Shown: positions 16,550 through 25,696, counted from the first letter of the stretch. The stretch: 64,000 nt of DNA from Burkholderia sp. WSM2232 (GCF_000472545.1 NZ_AWZV01000005.1:218745-282744); one strand, 5' to 3'. A program made the numbers and translations. The notes: generated from the letters alone by a model not told the origin.

Positions 16550-17857
16550 ATGACCACTGCACAATCATTCTATCGACCACTTTCCGCTCATGCGCTGCTT
16601 GAGCGCACGGCCCGCGATCCCGCGGAGCGCAGCCGTCTCGTGCCCGAATCGCTCGCGCGTATTGACGAACTCGACGCCGGAATTCGGGCGATGACCGCCG
16701 TCGCGCCGCGCGACACCGCGCTCGCCAACGCCGCTGCGGCGACAGGTCCGCTTGCCGGCCTGCCGGTCGCCGTGAAGGACATCTTCGACACCAGCGACTT
16801 CGTGACCTCGTACGGCTCGCCGATTTACGAAGGCCATCAGCCGAAGTCCGACGCGGCCATTGTCACCTTGCTCAAGCGCAACGGCGCGGTCGTGATCGGC
16901 AAGACGGTGACTAGCGAGTTCGCCTATATGGCGCCCACCGCCACGCGCAACCCCGCCGCTTTGGGCCGCACGGCGGGCGGCTCGTCGTCGGGTTCGGCAG
17001 CGGCGGTCGCGGCCGGCATCGCGCCGTTTGCGATCGGCTCGCAGACCGGCGGCTCGACCATACGTCCCGCGTCGTATTGCGGCGTCGCGGGCTTCAAGGC
17101 GACCTTCGGCATGCTGCCGACGGCGGGCATGAAATGCTTCTCCTGGTCGTTCGACACAGTCGGCCTCTTTGCCGCCGGCGTGCGCGACGCGGCCTTGCTC
17201 GCGCAGGTGTTGAGCGGCCGCCCGCTGGCCATTCGAGGCAACGAGCAGCCGCCGGTCTTCGGCGTGCCCGAGCGTTACCCGTGGACCGAGCCCTCGGCCA
17301 ACGCGAGCAACGTGCTGGAGACGGCGGTACGCGCTGTCGAACGCGCGGGTGGCCGCGTGCGCCCGGTGCGCTTCGAGTCGTGGATGGCCGAACTGATCAC
17401 CGCGCACGACACCATTCAAAGCTATGAGGCATGGCAGACGCTAGGCTTCGAGTACGATCGTCATCGCGCGCAACTTTCGCCGATGCTGTTCGCGTTTCTC
17501 GCGCGCGCCTCGAACGTGGATGCCGCGGCCTACGAAAGCGCATGCGCCGCGATGAGCCACGCGAAAACGAGGCTCGCCGAACTGTTCGAGGGCGTCACCA
17601 TGCTGCTCACTCCGAGCGCCCCCGACGAAGCCCCGGAGGGACTGGCGTCGACCGGCGACCCGGCATTCAATCGCAACTGGACCCTGCTCGGCTGTCCGTG
17701 CGTGAATGTGCCGGGCCTCACCGGCGCGCGCGGCGCGCCCGTGGGCGTGCAGGTCATCGGCCGGCCGTGGGACGACGCGCGCTGCCTCGAGGCGGCCGCG
17801 TTCGTCGAGCGGGCGATCATCGCAACAGCTACGCCGGGCGAGCGCGCGGCACGCTAG
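16550..17857 (+). CDS. Amidase-signature enzyme (IaaH-like candidate)
   Basis: 435-residue serine amidase with the Ser-cis-Ser-Lys triad: Lys in PVAVKDIFDT, then GGSSSGSAAAVAAG and QTGGSTIRPASYCGVAGFK. This family includes indole-acetamide hydrolase IaaH, but also many amide and carbamate hydrolases, so the indole-acetamide role is inferred only from the oxidase gene 6 kb upstream and the amide-sensor context. I chose the ATG at 16550; the frame extends upstream without a better start. It lies 28 bp after livF and 32 bp before amiC, in one operon. Confidence 0.8.
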   Translation: MTTAQSFYRPLSAHALLERTARDPAERSRLVPESLARIDELDAGIRAMTAVAPRDTALANAAAATGPLAGLPVAVKDIFDTSDFVTSYGSPIYEGHQPKSDAAIVTLLKRNGAVVIGKTVTSEFAYMAPTATRNPAALGRTAGGSSSGSAAAVAAGIAPFAIGSQTGGSTIRPASYCGVAGFKATFGMLPTAGMKCFSWSFDTVGLFAAGVRDAALLAQVLSGRPLAIRGNEQPPVFGVPERYPWTEPSANASNVLETAVRAVERAGGRVRPVRFESWMAELITAHDTIQSYEAWQTLGFEYDRHRAQLSPMLFAFLARASNVDAAAYESACAAMSHAKTRLAELFEGVTMLLTPSAPDEAPEGLASTGDPAFNRNWTLLGCPCVNVPGLTGARGAPVGVQVIGRPWDDARCLEAAAFVERAIIATATPGERAAR

Positions 17858-17889
17858 CCGGTCGCCGAACGCAGCGAGGAGAACACTGA

Positions 17890-19065
17890 ATGGAGACGAA
17901 TCCGCTACAGTCCGCGAAAGCGCCGCCGGCCGAGTCCGGCTGGCGCGTCGGCGTGCTGTTCTCGCGTACCGGCGTAACGGCGGCCACGGAGTCCGAGCAT
18001 TTTTTCGGCACCGTTCTCGCTATCGAGGAAATCAACGCGGCAGGCGGCATCGACGGGCGTCTGCTCGACCCCGTCGTGTACGATCCGAAAAGCGATCCCG
18101 ACGAATACCGCAGGCTTGCCTCGCGCATGTTGCAGGAAGACGAGGTCACGGTCATTTTCGGCTGCTCCACGTCGTCCAGCCGCAAGGCAGTGCTGCCGGT
18201 TATCGAGCGCTATAACGCGCTGCTCTGGTATTGCTCGATCTACGAAGGATTCGAGTACTCGCCGAACGTGATCTACACGGGCGCGGTGCCCAATCAGAAC
18301 AGCATGCAGCTCGCCGCTTATCTGCTGCGCAATCATGGCCGGCGTTTTTTTCTGGTTGGCGCGGACTATATTTATCCGCGAGAATCGAACCGGATCATGC
18401 GCGACATGGTTGAGCAGCATGGCGGCGAGATTGTCGAAGAAGTCTATCTGCCTAGCGACGCCGAGCCCGCCGCATTGCGTGAAGTCGTTCAGCAGATCCG
18501 GGCCGTTGAGCCCGACGTGGTATTTTCCACGTTGATAGGCCGGGGCGCGCGTGCGTTCTATCAGCTCTATCGCGAGCACGGGATCGATCCCGCGCGCATC
18601 CCGATTGCAAGCTTGACGATGACCGAGGGCGAAACGCGGATGATCGGTCCTGAACTGTGCGGCCACCATATCATTTCGGCGAGCTATGTGAACACGCTCC
18701 CGCTGCCGGGCAACCAGCGCTTTCTCAAGTCATGGCGCGCACGCTTTGGCGAACAGCCCGCGAGCATGTGGTCGGAAATGGCGTACAACCAGGTGCATCT
18801 GTTTGCACTTGCGCTCGCGCGTACCCGCAGCCTCGATACCGCAAAACTGGTCGATGCGGTGTACGAGGTGGAATTCGATTCGCCCGAAGGCATGCTGCGC
18901 ATCGACCGCGCGAACAATCACGCCATTCTCACGCCGCGCATTGCGGTGTGCCGGCCGGACGGCGCGTTCGACATTGTGTGGGAGGGCCGCCATCCGGTGA
19001 AGCCCGACCCTTATCTGACTTCATACGGTTTCGCCGAATTCTGGCTTGATGGAGAGCCGGTATGA
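17890..19065 (+). CDS. amiC: AmiC-type amide sensor and AmiR antagonist
   Basis: 391 residues, close to the 385 of Pseudomonas aeruginosa AmiC. It is a periplasmic-binding-protein fold without a signal peptide, so it is cytosolic. The fold appears in WRVGVLFSRTGVT and LAIEEINAAGGIDGR, with the family-typical stretches SSSRKAVLPVIERY and ADYIYPRESNRIM. In the known system AmiC binds AmiR until an amide occupies the pocket. GAGGAGAAC precedes the ATG. The gene overlaps amiR by ATGA. Confidence 0.88.
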   Translation: METNPLQSAKAPPAESGWRVGVLFSRTGVTAATESEHFFGTVLAIEEINAAGGIDGRLLDPVVYDPKSDPDEYRRLASRMLQEDEVTVIFGCSTSSSRKAVLPVIERYNALLWYCSIYEGFEYSPNVIYTGAVPNQNSMQLAAYLLRNHGRRFFLVGADYIYPRESNRIMRDMVEQHGGEIVEEVYLPSDAEPAALREVVQQIRAVEPDVVFSTLIGRGARAFYQLYREHGIDPARIPIASLTMTEGETRMIGPELCGHHIISASYVNTLPLPGNQRFLKSWRARFGEQPASMWSEMAYNQVHLFALALARTRSLDTAKLVDAVYEVEFDSPEGMLRIDRANNHAILTPRIAVCRPDGAFDIVWEGRHPVKPDPYLTSYGFAEFWLDGEPV

Positions 19066-19682
19066 ACGCGGGCGCCCGCCGCATCTTCGACGATCTGCGC
19101 ACGCTGCGCGTGGTGGTGATCCATCCGCCCGGCGACGACCGCAGCGTGCTCGAAGAGCAGTTGCGGCGCATAGGCTGCCCGGTTCGCGCGGTCTGGCCGC
19201 TGCCTGCGCATTTGCCGACGGACGCCGACGTGATCTTCTTTCTGGTCGGCCTGGAGATCAGGAACGCGGGTAACTGGAGCGCCGCCGACACGCAGGCCAC
19301 GCTGATCGCGCTCTCCGACTACGAGAACCCCACTGCGCTGAAAATGCTGCTGGATACGCAGGCGCACGGCGTGATCACCAAACCGTACCGCTCCACCGGC
19401 GTGCTCAGCACGCTCGTGCTGGCGCGGGCGTCGTCGGGCTATCAGCAACGGCTGCACGCGAAGATCGGCAAGCTGGAGGAAGCCATCAAGGCGCGCCGCC
19501 ACATCGAGCGGGCCATGCGTATCCTGATCGACGCGCATCGGCTGAGCGAGAACGAAGCGTACGAACATATGCGCTCGCGCGCGACCGAATTGCGTGTGAC
19601 GGTCGGCGAAATCGCGACCATCGTGATCGACGCTCATGAAGGCATGGAAAAGCTCGGGCTCGGCAAGCGCTTAAGGCCGTAG
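19062..19682 (+). CDS. amiR: AmiR-type ANTAR antitermination regulator
   Basis: 206 residues. The N-terminal two thirds is a pseudo-receiver (LRVVVIHPPGDDRSVLEEQL), a coiled-coil helix follows (IGKLEEAIKARRHIERAM), and the C-terminal ANTAR domain shows A-x3-L to H-x-LSENEAYEHMR. ANTAR proteins bind paired hairpins and prevent termination; matching hairpins and a terminator lie before the operon at 10825-10908. It is the last gene of the operon, overlapping amiC by ATGA, as in Pseudomonas. Confidence 0.9.
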   Translation: MNAGARRIFDDLRTLRVVVIHPPGDDRSVLEEQLRRIGCPVRAVWPLPAHLPTDADVIFFLVGLEIRNAGNWSAADTQATLIALSDYENPTALKMLLDTQAHGVITKPYRSTGVLSTLVLARASSGYQQRLHAKIGKLEEAIKARRHIERAMRILIDAHRLSENEAYEHMRSRATELRVTVGEIATIVIDAHEGMEKLGLGKRLRP

Positions 19683-19941
19683 TGGGCAGTTGCGCGGCAG
19701 CCAGGCTGTGACGGCGATTGCGCGTGATGGCCGCGCCTAGCCTACTCGCCTTTTCACCTTTTCGCCTTCACCTTCTCACGTTCTCATCTTCTCACTGCTT
19801 TACTTCGTCACCGCTTCACCGCTTCGCTATCTCAGCGTCAACTTCCGACCCGCGTATCAGCCGCCCAATTCGCGCTGCTAGAGTGGGTTCGATCCTGCCT
19901 GCTCAACCGATCTCGTCCCACACCTCCCGAGCGAGACCACC
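19683..19941 (+). promoter_or_regulatory. Pyrimidine-rich spacer with a near-consensus hrpII/PIP box (19823-19846)
   Basis: Positions 19745-19830 are a degenerate TTCACC/TTCTCA-type repeat on the plus strand. TTCG (19823-19826), 16 bases, then TTCC (19843-19846) misses the consensus by one base. TAGAGT at 19879-19884 lies 32 nt downstream and fits YANNRT. This could drive the lysozyme-domain gene. No gene is seen here. Confidence 0.5.
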
Positions 19942-20688
19942 ATGATCGATGCCGCTGAACTCAAACGACTGGACCAGCTCATTCATCAACTCGGCCCAAG
20001 CGGCTCCGGCTCGGGCAGCGCAAGCGACGAGGAGATCGCACGTGAAATCGAGCAGATTCTCGCAGCGCTCTTCAGCGACGGCGGATCGTCGAACTCCGGC
20101 ATGCCCTCCATGCCTTCCCTCCCCGCGATGCCCTCGGCGCCTTCGAGCGCGGGCCGCGCCTCCCCCGCCAGCTACAGGAGCACGGCCTCGACAGCAGGCG
20201 TGCCGGCTGGCGACGGCTCCGGCCAATCCACCTCCGCGAGCACGCCCGAAGCGAAGAAAACCGCTGCATATTTCATGACGAACCTGCAACGCGACTTCGG
20301 CCTGACCCGCAACCAGGCGGCGGGCATTGTCGCGAACCTGTGGCATGAAAGCGGCGGTATGAACCCGGGTATCAACCAGGGCGGCGCAATTGGCGCGCCC
20401 AATTCGAACCTGCAATCCGGCTACGGCATTGCGCAATGGACAGGCTCGCGCAAGCAGGACTATCTCGACTATTGCTCCGCGAACCACCTCGATCCGTCCA
20501 GCGAGCAAGCCAACTACGGCTTCCTCAAGCACGAATTGCAGACCTCGCAGTCGGGCGCCATCGACGCGATCAGGAATACCCACTCCGCGCAGGACGCCAC
20601 GGTCGTGTTCTGCAACACCTTCGAGCGCCCCGGCGATCCGCAAATGTCGAGCCGCCTCGCCGATCTGCAATACGTGCTGACGGCGTGA
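19942..20688 (+). CDS. Phage-tail-lysozyme-domain protein with harpin-like N-terminus (likely T3SS substrate)
   Basis: 248 residues. The N-terminal ~100 are Gly/Ser/Pro-rich with an amphipathic helix (EEIAREIEQILAALF), a SGMPSMPSLP linker and ASYR. Residues ~110-245 match the Phage_lysozyme2 fold (YFMTNLQRDFGLTRNQAAGI then NLWHESGG with a likely catalytic Glu136, and GYGIAQWTG). It has no Sec signal, so type III export or cytosolic location is implied. The same linker occurs in the NlpC-like protein at 28003-28818. It could open peptidoglycan for the T3SS, in place of the HpaH transglycosylase of relatives. It is convergent with hrpB. Confidence 0.75.
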   Translation: MIDAAELKRLDQLIHQLGPSGSGSGSASDEEIAREIEQILAALFSDGGSSNSGMPSMPSLPAMPSAPSSAGRASPASYRSTASTAGVPAGDGSGQSTSASTPEAKKTAAYFMTNLQRDFGLTRNQAAGIVANLWHESGGMNPGINQGGAIGAPNSNLQSGYGIAQWTGSRKQDYLDYCSANHLDPSSEQANYGFLKHELQTSQSGAIDAIRNTHSAQDATVVFCNTFERPGDPQMSSRLADLQYVLTA

Positions 20689-20728
20689 TTCGCCGCGGCG
20701 CGTGAGCGGCCCGCGGCGCATCCATGCC

Positions 20729-20768
20729 GAATCCGTACCGATCCGTACCGCATGTGCGGCACGGATTC
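20729..20768. terminator. Hairpin between convergent genes
   Basis: ATCCGT (20741-20746) with inner CCGCA pairs with TGCGG and ACGGAT (20755-20766); an alternative outer arm GAATCCGT (20729-20736) can also pair with ACGGATTC (20761-20768). It lies between the lysozyme gene and hrpB, so it could serve both strands. No T-run. Confidence 0.5.
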
Positions 20769-20769
20769 G

Positions 20770-22242
20770 TCAGCGCTCCAGCGTCTCCGAAGGCGCCTCA
20801 TGAAACTGCTTGCGATAGCCGCTCACGAGCGTCGAGCGGTTCTGCACGCCCCATTTGTTGGCTGTCAACAGCACCGTGCGCTCGCCGGTGAACGAGTCGT
20901 CGAGCAGATCCGCGCGAATCCGCTCCATGCGCAGCCGGCGAATCAGTTCGGTGGGCGAAAGACCGAGCGAATGCTTGAACGCGCTTTGCAACGCGCGCTC
21001 GGTCACGCCTACTTCCGCCGCCACCTCACGCACCGAGAGGTCGCGCCGGTCGAGGTTTTCGTGCAGGTAGCGATACGCGCGCCGGTAGCGCGCGGGCAGC
21101 CGCGCGGCGACATCGTCGAGTTGCGGCGCCTGGCGTGCGGCCTTGCCCGCATACGACACCAGCACCTGCGAATCGTCGCGCAGACACTGCGTGGCGATCA
21201 GCGCGTAGCGGCCGAAAAACAGCATGCCCTCGCGGCTGCGCCCGAGCGCCTGATGCGTCTTTGCGACCGCATACAGATATTCGAGCTGCCGATGCCCGGT
21301 CGACCCCGCATGGTCGATGCGATGCAGCGGCTCGAGCAGCATCTCGGCCAACTGCGGTGCGTCGGACGCGAGGGCGGCCAGCACGACTTCGAGCCGCGTG
21401 CTGCGCAGATAATCGCCGAAGCCGCGCTGCTGCGCCCAGTTCAGATGTGCGGTGATACCCTCGAGCGCCGCGCGTTCCCCACGCGCAAGCTCACGCAACT
21501 GCCGCAAATAGTCGACGCGCTGTCGCAGCAGCGGCGTGCAGACGTTCAACGCCTCGACTTCATGCAGATCGGCGGCGTCGCTCGCCGAGGCCATCGCATG
21601 AAAGCCGCCCGCGGCACCCACACCGCGCAGTGTGTGCTCGGCAAGACCGGACTGCCAGTACGCGTGATCGCTCAACAGCGTGGCGCCGCGCAATTCGCGC
21701 TGCACGGCAATGTCGAAGCGCAAGGTGGCGACCAGCTCGCGCCAGTGGCCGAGCGACGGGTCCGTGGTGGCAGCCGCAAGTTCGTCGAGTGCGTCGCCGC
21801 AATCGCGCGAACGGCCCAGCTCGTGCAGCGCGCCGACAATACCGAGCCGAGCCTCGACCTGTTGCGCCGTGCCCACGTCCGGCTCGTCGACGAGCCGCGC
21901 GAAGCACGACAGCGCGGTCGCAAGCCTGTGCCGGAACAGCGCCTGCCAGCCGGCATTGCGGCACGACGCCGCGCGGATCGCGTGGCGCGGCGAGCGAATT
22001 GCCTTCTGCGCGCGGCGATATTGTTCCTCGGCCTCGTCGCAGATGCCGAGCGTCATCTGCATGTCGGCATGCAGGCGCAACAGTTCGTATGAACCCGCAG
22101 CGCCGCGCGCGAGCTCGGACCAACGGCTCGCCTGAGCGCCCGCGGGCTGCAGGTCGCCGTCACGTACCTTGTTGAGAAAGCCGTCCGGCAGATCGTGAAC
22201 GGACAACGAAGCCGCCAGGGGAAAGTAAAGCGTCAGGAACAT
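20770..22242 (-). CDS. hrpB: HrpB/HrpX-type AraC-family activator of the T3SS regulon
   Basis: 490 residues, close to the ~477 of Ralstonia HrpB. Residues 1-~370 are a helical TPR-like region (EEQYRRAQKAIRS, RHRLATALSCFARLV), and residues ~385-490 are the AraC HTH (LSVREVAAEVGVTERALQSAFKHSLGLSP, then ELIRRLRMERIRADL). In Ralstonia and plant-pathogenic Burkholderia this protein binds TTCG-N16-TTCG boxes; nine exact copies occur in this window. The ATG at 22242 has GAGGAG seven bases upstream. A CTCAA-repeat element 127 bp upstream is shared with sctC and may be its HrpG target. Confidence 0.92.
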   Translation of the reverse strand: MFLTLYFPLAASLSVHDLPDGFLNKVRDGDLQPAGAQASRWSELARGAAGSYELLRLHADMQMTLGICDEAEEQYRRAQKAIRSPRHAIRAASCRNAGWQALFRHRLATALSCFARLVDEPDVGTAQQVEARLGIVGALHELGRSRDCGDALDELAAATTDPSLGHWRELVATLRFDIAVQRELRGATLLSDHAYWQSGLAEHTLRGVGAAGGFHAMASASDAADLHEVEALNVCTPLLRQRVDYLRQLRELARGERAALEGITAHLNWAQQRGFGDYLRSTRLEVVLAALASDAPQLAEMLLEPLHRIDHAGSTGHRQLEYLYAVAKTHQALGRSREGMLFFGRYALIATQCLRDDSQVLVSYAGKAARQAPQLDDVAARLPARYRRAYRYLHENLDRRDLSVREVAAEVGVTERALQSAFKHSLGLSPTELIRRLRMERIRADLLDDSFTGERTVLLTANKWGVQNRSTLVSGYRKQFHEAPSETLER

Positions 22243-22368
22243 TGCGCTACTCCTCGTCGATGCGCGGGCGGCCCACGGCTACGGGACGCACGCCTGCTGC
22301 AAACCGATGGTTGCGTATGCCACCATCGTGCGCATCCCCTAATCTATGCAGATATGCGGCGCACATCT

Positions 22369-22411
22369 TCAACAAATCTGAGCGTTGAGGCCGATTTGAG
22401 AACTGTTGAGA
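22369..22411 (-). promoter_or_regulatory. CTCAA-N5-CTCAA element upstream of hrpB
   Basis: Read on the minus strand: CTCAACAGTT CTCAAATCGG, a further CTCAA one turn on, then CAGATTTGTTGA. The 42-bp element matches the one upstream of sctC (38930-38971) at about four of every five bases with no gaps. Half-sites spaced 10 bp apart on one helix face are typical of OmpR-family regulators such as HrpG. It lies about 127 bp upstream of hrpB. Confidence 0.6.
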
Positions 22412-22708
22412 TTCGCAGCGCGAAACACATGTCGGCGAGAACTGCAAGCGTTCGCTGAGCTTCGCGCGCAACGCCGTGTCGTGCGTAGACCCGCGCGCTG
22501 CACCCTATTGCCGAACCATGCAACTCGCAATAAGCTGACGAATCCATCGCCCGGCGAAACTGTTGAGCGCGGTCACCCGCAGCATGCGGGCGCCGCGAGC
22601 GCGCAGCCGCGCACGCCGCCACGACGACGATCGCCGGTGAGCATTTGATCCGCCGCACGCGGCACCGCCCTGAAGCGTTGGGCTTGCCGAATCCGCTGGA
22701 GATCCACA
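22412..22708. other. Spacer between hrpB and the divergent regulator
   Basis: No gene and no exact hrpII box seen. GGAG lies about eight bases before the ATG at 22709. The promoter of the winged-helix regulator should be here but no clear -35/-10 pair stands out. Confidence 0.3.
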
Positions 22709-24970
22709 ATGCCGTCATTACGACCGAACGAAACGGTCATAGCGTTCAGTCGCTTCACGCTGTCCCAGGAGCCGCCGCGGCTCGTCGCCGACGGCCTCGA
22801 GGTCGAACTCGGCGCGCGCGCGCTCGAGCTGCTGATCGCGCTGGTCGAAGCGCGCGGCCGGCCCGTCGCGCAGGCCGAACTCGGCCGCCGCGGCTGGCCC
22901 GATCTGAATGTCGACGTCAATACGGTTCAGGTGCAGATTTCGGCGCTGCGGCGCGCGCTCGGCGACGACCGTGATCTGATCGTCACGGTGCCGGGCTTCG
23001 GCTATCGGTTTGCAGCCGAGGTTCATACGAACAGCCTCGCTCACTCGCCGGAGCCTGTCACAGCAGCGGCAGTGACCGCGGGGGCCGCGGGGGCCACAGC
23101 GGCCGCGGTGCCTCGGGCAGGCTCGCGGTTGCCGGGCGACCCGGCCAGCGCGAGCGCGCCGCGCGCGGCTCAGCCGGCATTTGCAGTCGGCGCTTCGCGC
23201 ACGCCGCAGCAATTCACGCCGTTCATCGGCCGGCACGCGGAGCTTTCCGAGGTGCTGGGCCTCATATCCATCGCGCGGCTCATCACGCTCGTCGGCGCAA
23301 CCGGTACAGGCAAGGCGCGCCTCGCGCACGAAGCGGCGCGGCGCCTCGCCGGACGCTTTCGTGACGGCGTGGTGCCGGTCGCGCTATCCGCGCTCTCCCC
23401 AGAGGACGGTTTCGCCGATGCACTCGCGCTCGCATTGAACCTGCCGGCGGGTCCCGCGCAGACTCCGCTTGCCCGTTTACTCGACGGCGTGCGCGAGCGC
23501 GATGTGCTGCTCGTGATCGATTGCAACGCATGCAACGATGGCGGGCATGAACAGGCTGCAAGCGGCGCGCTCGCAGCCGAGATCATCGAGGCAGTGCTGA
23601 CGGCCGGACCGAACGTACGTGCCATTGTCACCGCGAGCGCGTCGCTCGGCTTGCGCAACGAGGAAGTGGTCACGCTTGGTCCGCTGCGCATTCCGGAACA
23701 GCCCCAGGTCAACGCCACACTCGCACCGGAATACGACGCGCTGCGCCTCCTGTTCGCGCGGCTCGCGATCCTGTCCGCGCGCCGCGACCGGCAACGCATC
23801 GCAGCGCCCGCGTCGCCGCGTCCGCTGAGCGGTAACGCGCTGCTCGCGGCGCTCGACGGCGGCGCGATGCCGCAGGCCGCGATAGACGCAGCCGTGTCGA
23901 TTACGCAACTGCTCGCCGGCGTGCCGCTCGCCCTGGAACTCGCTGCCGCGACCATCGACCACGACCTGCGCGCCGGAGAGCCGCTCGAAGCCGCCATGAG
24001 CCGCTACGCGCAGTGTCTCGAGGCCCTCATCGGACCGCGCATGGAAACGCCGGGGGTTCGGCATCCGCGCCCGGCGCCCATTGCCCTCGCCTTCGACCTG
24101 CACGTCGCGCGGCTGGATCGCCGGGCGCGCCTGCACCTGCTGCGGCTCGCGATGTTCGCAGGTGAATTCCCGCGCTGTGCGGCCATCGGCCTGCTCACCG
24201 CATGCGATCCGCCCGGGAGCGGCGAGTCGTCCGGCGAGATGCTGAGCGACACACACAACGCCATGAGCGACGCGATTCGCGGCGACGCGCTCGCGGACGC
24301 CTCGCTCGATGTATTGACCGAAGCGGGCCTCGTCGAAGAACTGGACAGCAGCGGTCAGTGGATGCTGCACATCCGGCGGCCCATCCGCCATCTCGCGCGC
24401 CAGATGCTGCGCGACGCCGGCGAACAGGACCGCACCGCGCATGCGCTCGCGGCCGGCCTGCCGGTGCGCCTGAACGCGCACCGCAAGCGCGGCGAGCGCG
24501 CGCATATCGACGCGCTCGACATGAGCGATCTCGAGGACTTGCGCGCGGCGCTTCAATGGTGCGTCGAATGCCGGCGCTTCGACACGGCAATCTCGCTGCT
24601 CGAATGCTCCGCGTGGCTGTGGGCGAGGCTTTCGCTGGAGCGCGAATATCTGCAGCGCGGCCGTGCCGTGCTTGCCGGCGTGCAAGCCGGCGCGACGCCT
24701 CGACGCCGCGACGAGATGCGCCTCCATGCGATTCTCGCAAGCGCGCTGCCGCTCGCCCACGCGCCTGTCGCGCAGGCGATCGCCGCGTGGGAAACCGTCT
24801 ACGAACTCGCCAACGCGTGTGCCGACAGCGCGTTTCGCGAGCGTGCGCTGACCGGCCTTATCGTGTGCTGCAGCGAGGCGGGCGATGCACGCCGCGCCGC
24901 CGAGTTGCAGGCCCGCTATGACCGCATCGTCAGAGCCTCTCAGGCGCGCAACGGCGCTGCGGCGCGCTGA
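22709..24970 (+). CDS. Winged-helix regulator with degenerate NTPase domain
   Basis: 753 residues. Residues ~1-105 are an OmpR-type winged helix (ELGARALELLIALVEARGRPV, VQVQISALRRALGD, VPGFGYRF). A Pro/Ala linker follows, then an AfsR/AAA-like NTPase from ~170 (FIGRHAELSEVL). The P-loop reads GATGTGKA, lacking the usual Ser/Thr after Lys, and the Walker B region is LLVIDCNA without a following acidic residue, so ATP hydrolysis is doubtful. The C-terminal ~250 residues are helical and TPR-like. It is divergent from hrpB, suggesting a T3SS regulatory role, but its target is unknown. Confidence 0.75.
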   Translation: MPSLRPNETVIAFSRFTLSQEPPRLVADGLEVELGARALELLIALVEARGRPVAQAELGRRGWPDLNVDVNTVQVQISALRRALGDDRDLIVTVPGFGYRFAAEVHTNSLAHSPEPVTAAAVTAGAAGATAAAVPRAGSRLPGDPASASAPRAAQPAFAVGASRTPQQFTPFIGRHAELSEVLGLISIARLITLVGATGTGKARLAHEAARRLAGRFRDGVVPVALSALSPEDGFADALALALNLPAGPAQTPLARLLDGVRERDVLLVIDCNACNDGGHEQAASGALAAEIIEAVLTAGPNVRAIVTASASLGLRNEEVVTLGPLRIPEQPQVNATLAPEYDALRLLFARLAILSARRDRQRIAAPASPRPLSGNALLAALDGGAMPQAAIDAAVSITQLLAGVPLALELAAATIDHDLRAGEPLEAAMSRYAQCLEALIGPRMETPGVRHPRPAPIALAFDLHVARLDRRARLHLLRLAMFAGEFPRCAAIGLLTACDPPGSGESSGEMLSDTHNAMSDAIRGDALADASLDVLTEAGLVEELDSSGQWMLHIRRPIRHLARQMLRDAGEQDRTAHALAAGLPVRLNAHRKRGERAHIDALDMSDLEDLRAALQWCVECRRFDTAISLLECSAWLWARLSLEREYLQRGRAVLAGVQAGATPRRRDEMRLHAILASALPLAHAPVAQAIAAWETVYELANACADSAFRERALTGLIVCCSEAGDARRAAELQARYDRIVRASQARNGAAAR

Positions 24971-25032
24971 GCGCGCGGCTCTCGCTGACCAGTCGGCACC
25001 GCTCGCGCGAAGCAAATGCAGTAACAACGTTG

Positions 25033-25503
25033 TCACCTGTATTCGCTGCCTAGTTCGTTGCCGAGCGTGTTGCCCGGCAGATTGCCTGATTCGCTGGCCA
25101 ATACCGTGGCAATGCGCGCGGCACTCGGCTCCCCGCCAACGCCCAGAAACTTCGCGACAATCGCCAGCGCGGTCGGATCGCCGCTGTGCAACACGGCCGC
25201 CGCGCAGCGCCGCCAGTCGCGATCCGCGAGCATGTACAGGCACCAGCTCTGCAACGCGGTGACGACGGGCGAACCGTAGCCCTGCTCGTCGATCTGCCGC
25301 AACAGACGCAACGCGTCGATCCAGCGCCGCGAATTCACGAGCAGCCTCACCTCGCAGATGTCGACGACCGCCGGATTTGGATGAAGCTGACGCAACACCA
25401 GCAGCAGTTCCTCCAGATCGGCATGCGCGCCGATCCGTAGTCCTACGGAGAAAATCGTCAGCAGCACACCCAGCACCGCGAAACTGCATTGATCGTTTTT
25501 CAT
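25033..25503 (-). CDS. HrpB1/HrpK-family T3SS protein, second copy
   Basis: 156 residues with the TPR-like helical repeat of the HrpB1/HrpK family (LEELLLVLRQLHPNPAVVDICEVRLLVNSRRWIDALRLLRQID). A related protein sits in the T3SS core at 45657-46232. The N-terminus here is hydrophobic (SFAVLGVLLTIFSVGLRIGAH). HrpB1 of Xanthomonas is a periplasmic peptidoglycan-binding assembly factor, so this may be a specialised paralogue. I start at the ATG at 25503, giving family length; no strong ribosome site is visible. A perfect minus-strand hrpII box lies at 25585-25608. Confidence 0.75.
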   Translation of the reverse strand: MKNDQCSFAVLGVLLTIFSVGLRIGAHADLEELLLVLRQLHPNPAVVDICEVRLLVNSRRWIDALRLLRQIDEQGYGSPVVTALQSWCLYMLADRDWRRCAAAVLHSGDPTALAIVAKFLGVGGEPSAARIATVLASESGNLPGNTLGNELGSEYR

Positions 25504-25547
25504 GTGCACGTACCAGGGCGAACGAATGGCGAGAGGCGACACTCTGC

Positions 25548-25608
25548 ATTCTCGGACTCGTCGCGCTCTGGCATCGCGCACACACGAAGCGCGGAGCGCG
25601 GTCGCGAA
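25548..25608 (-). promoter_or_regulatory. hrpII/PIP box for the second HrpB1-family gene
   Basis: On the minus strand TTCGC-N15-TTCGT occupies 25608-25585 (16 bases between the TTCGs). GAGAAT (25553-25548) lies 31 nt further down as a weak -10. It is about 80 bp upstream of the ATG at 25503 and back-to-back with the plus-strand box at 25638. Confidence 0.7.
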
Positions 25609-25637
25609 GCATCCGCTCGATGCCCTCGCGCGCGGGT

Positions 25638-25696
25638 TTCGCGCGTCCACTCCCTGCTTCGCATTCGCTCGCGCAAGACGGTGCACTTTCCATAGT
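25638..25696 (+). promoter_or_regulatory. hrpII/PIP box for the harpin-like/P450 operon
   Basis: TTCG (25638-25641), 16 bases, TTCG (25658-25661), fully TTCGC-N15-TTCGC. CATAGT (25691-25696) is 29 nt downstream and fits YANNRT. The ATG of the harpin-like gene is at 25777. Confidence 0.75.

Noticed and set aside
19804..19826. TTCG pair before the lysozyme gene as hrpII box
   Set aside because: Spacing is 15, not 16; the adjacent one-mismatch pair at 19823-19846 with a correctly placed -10 is better.
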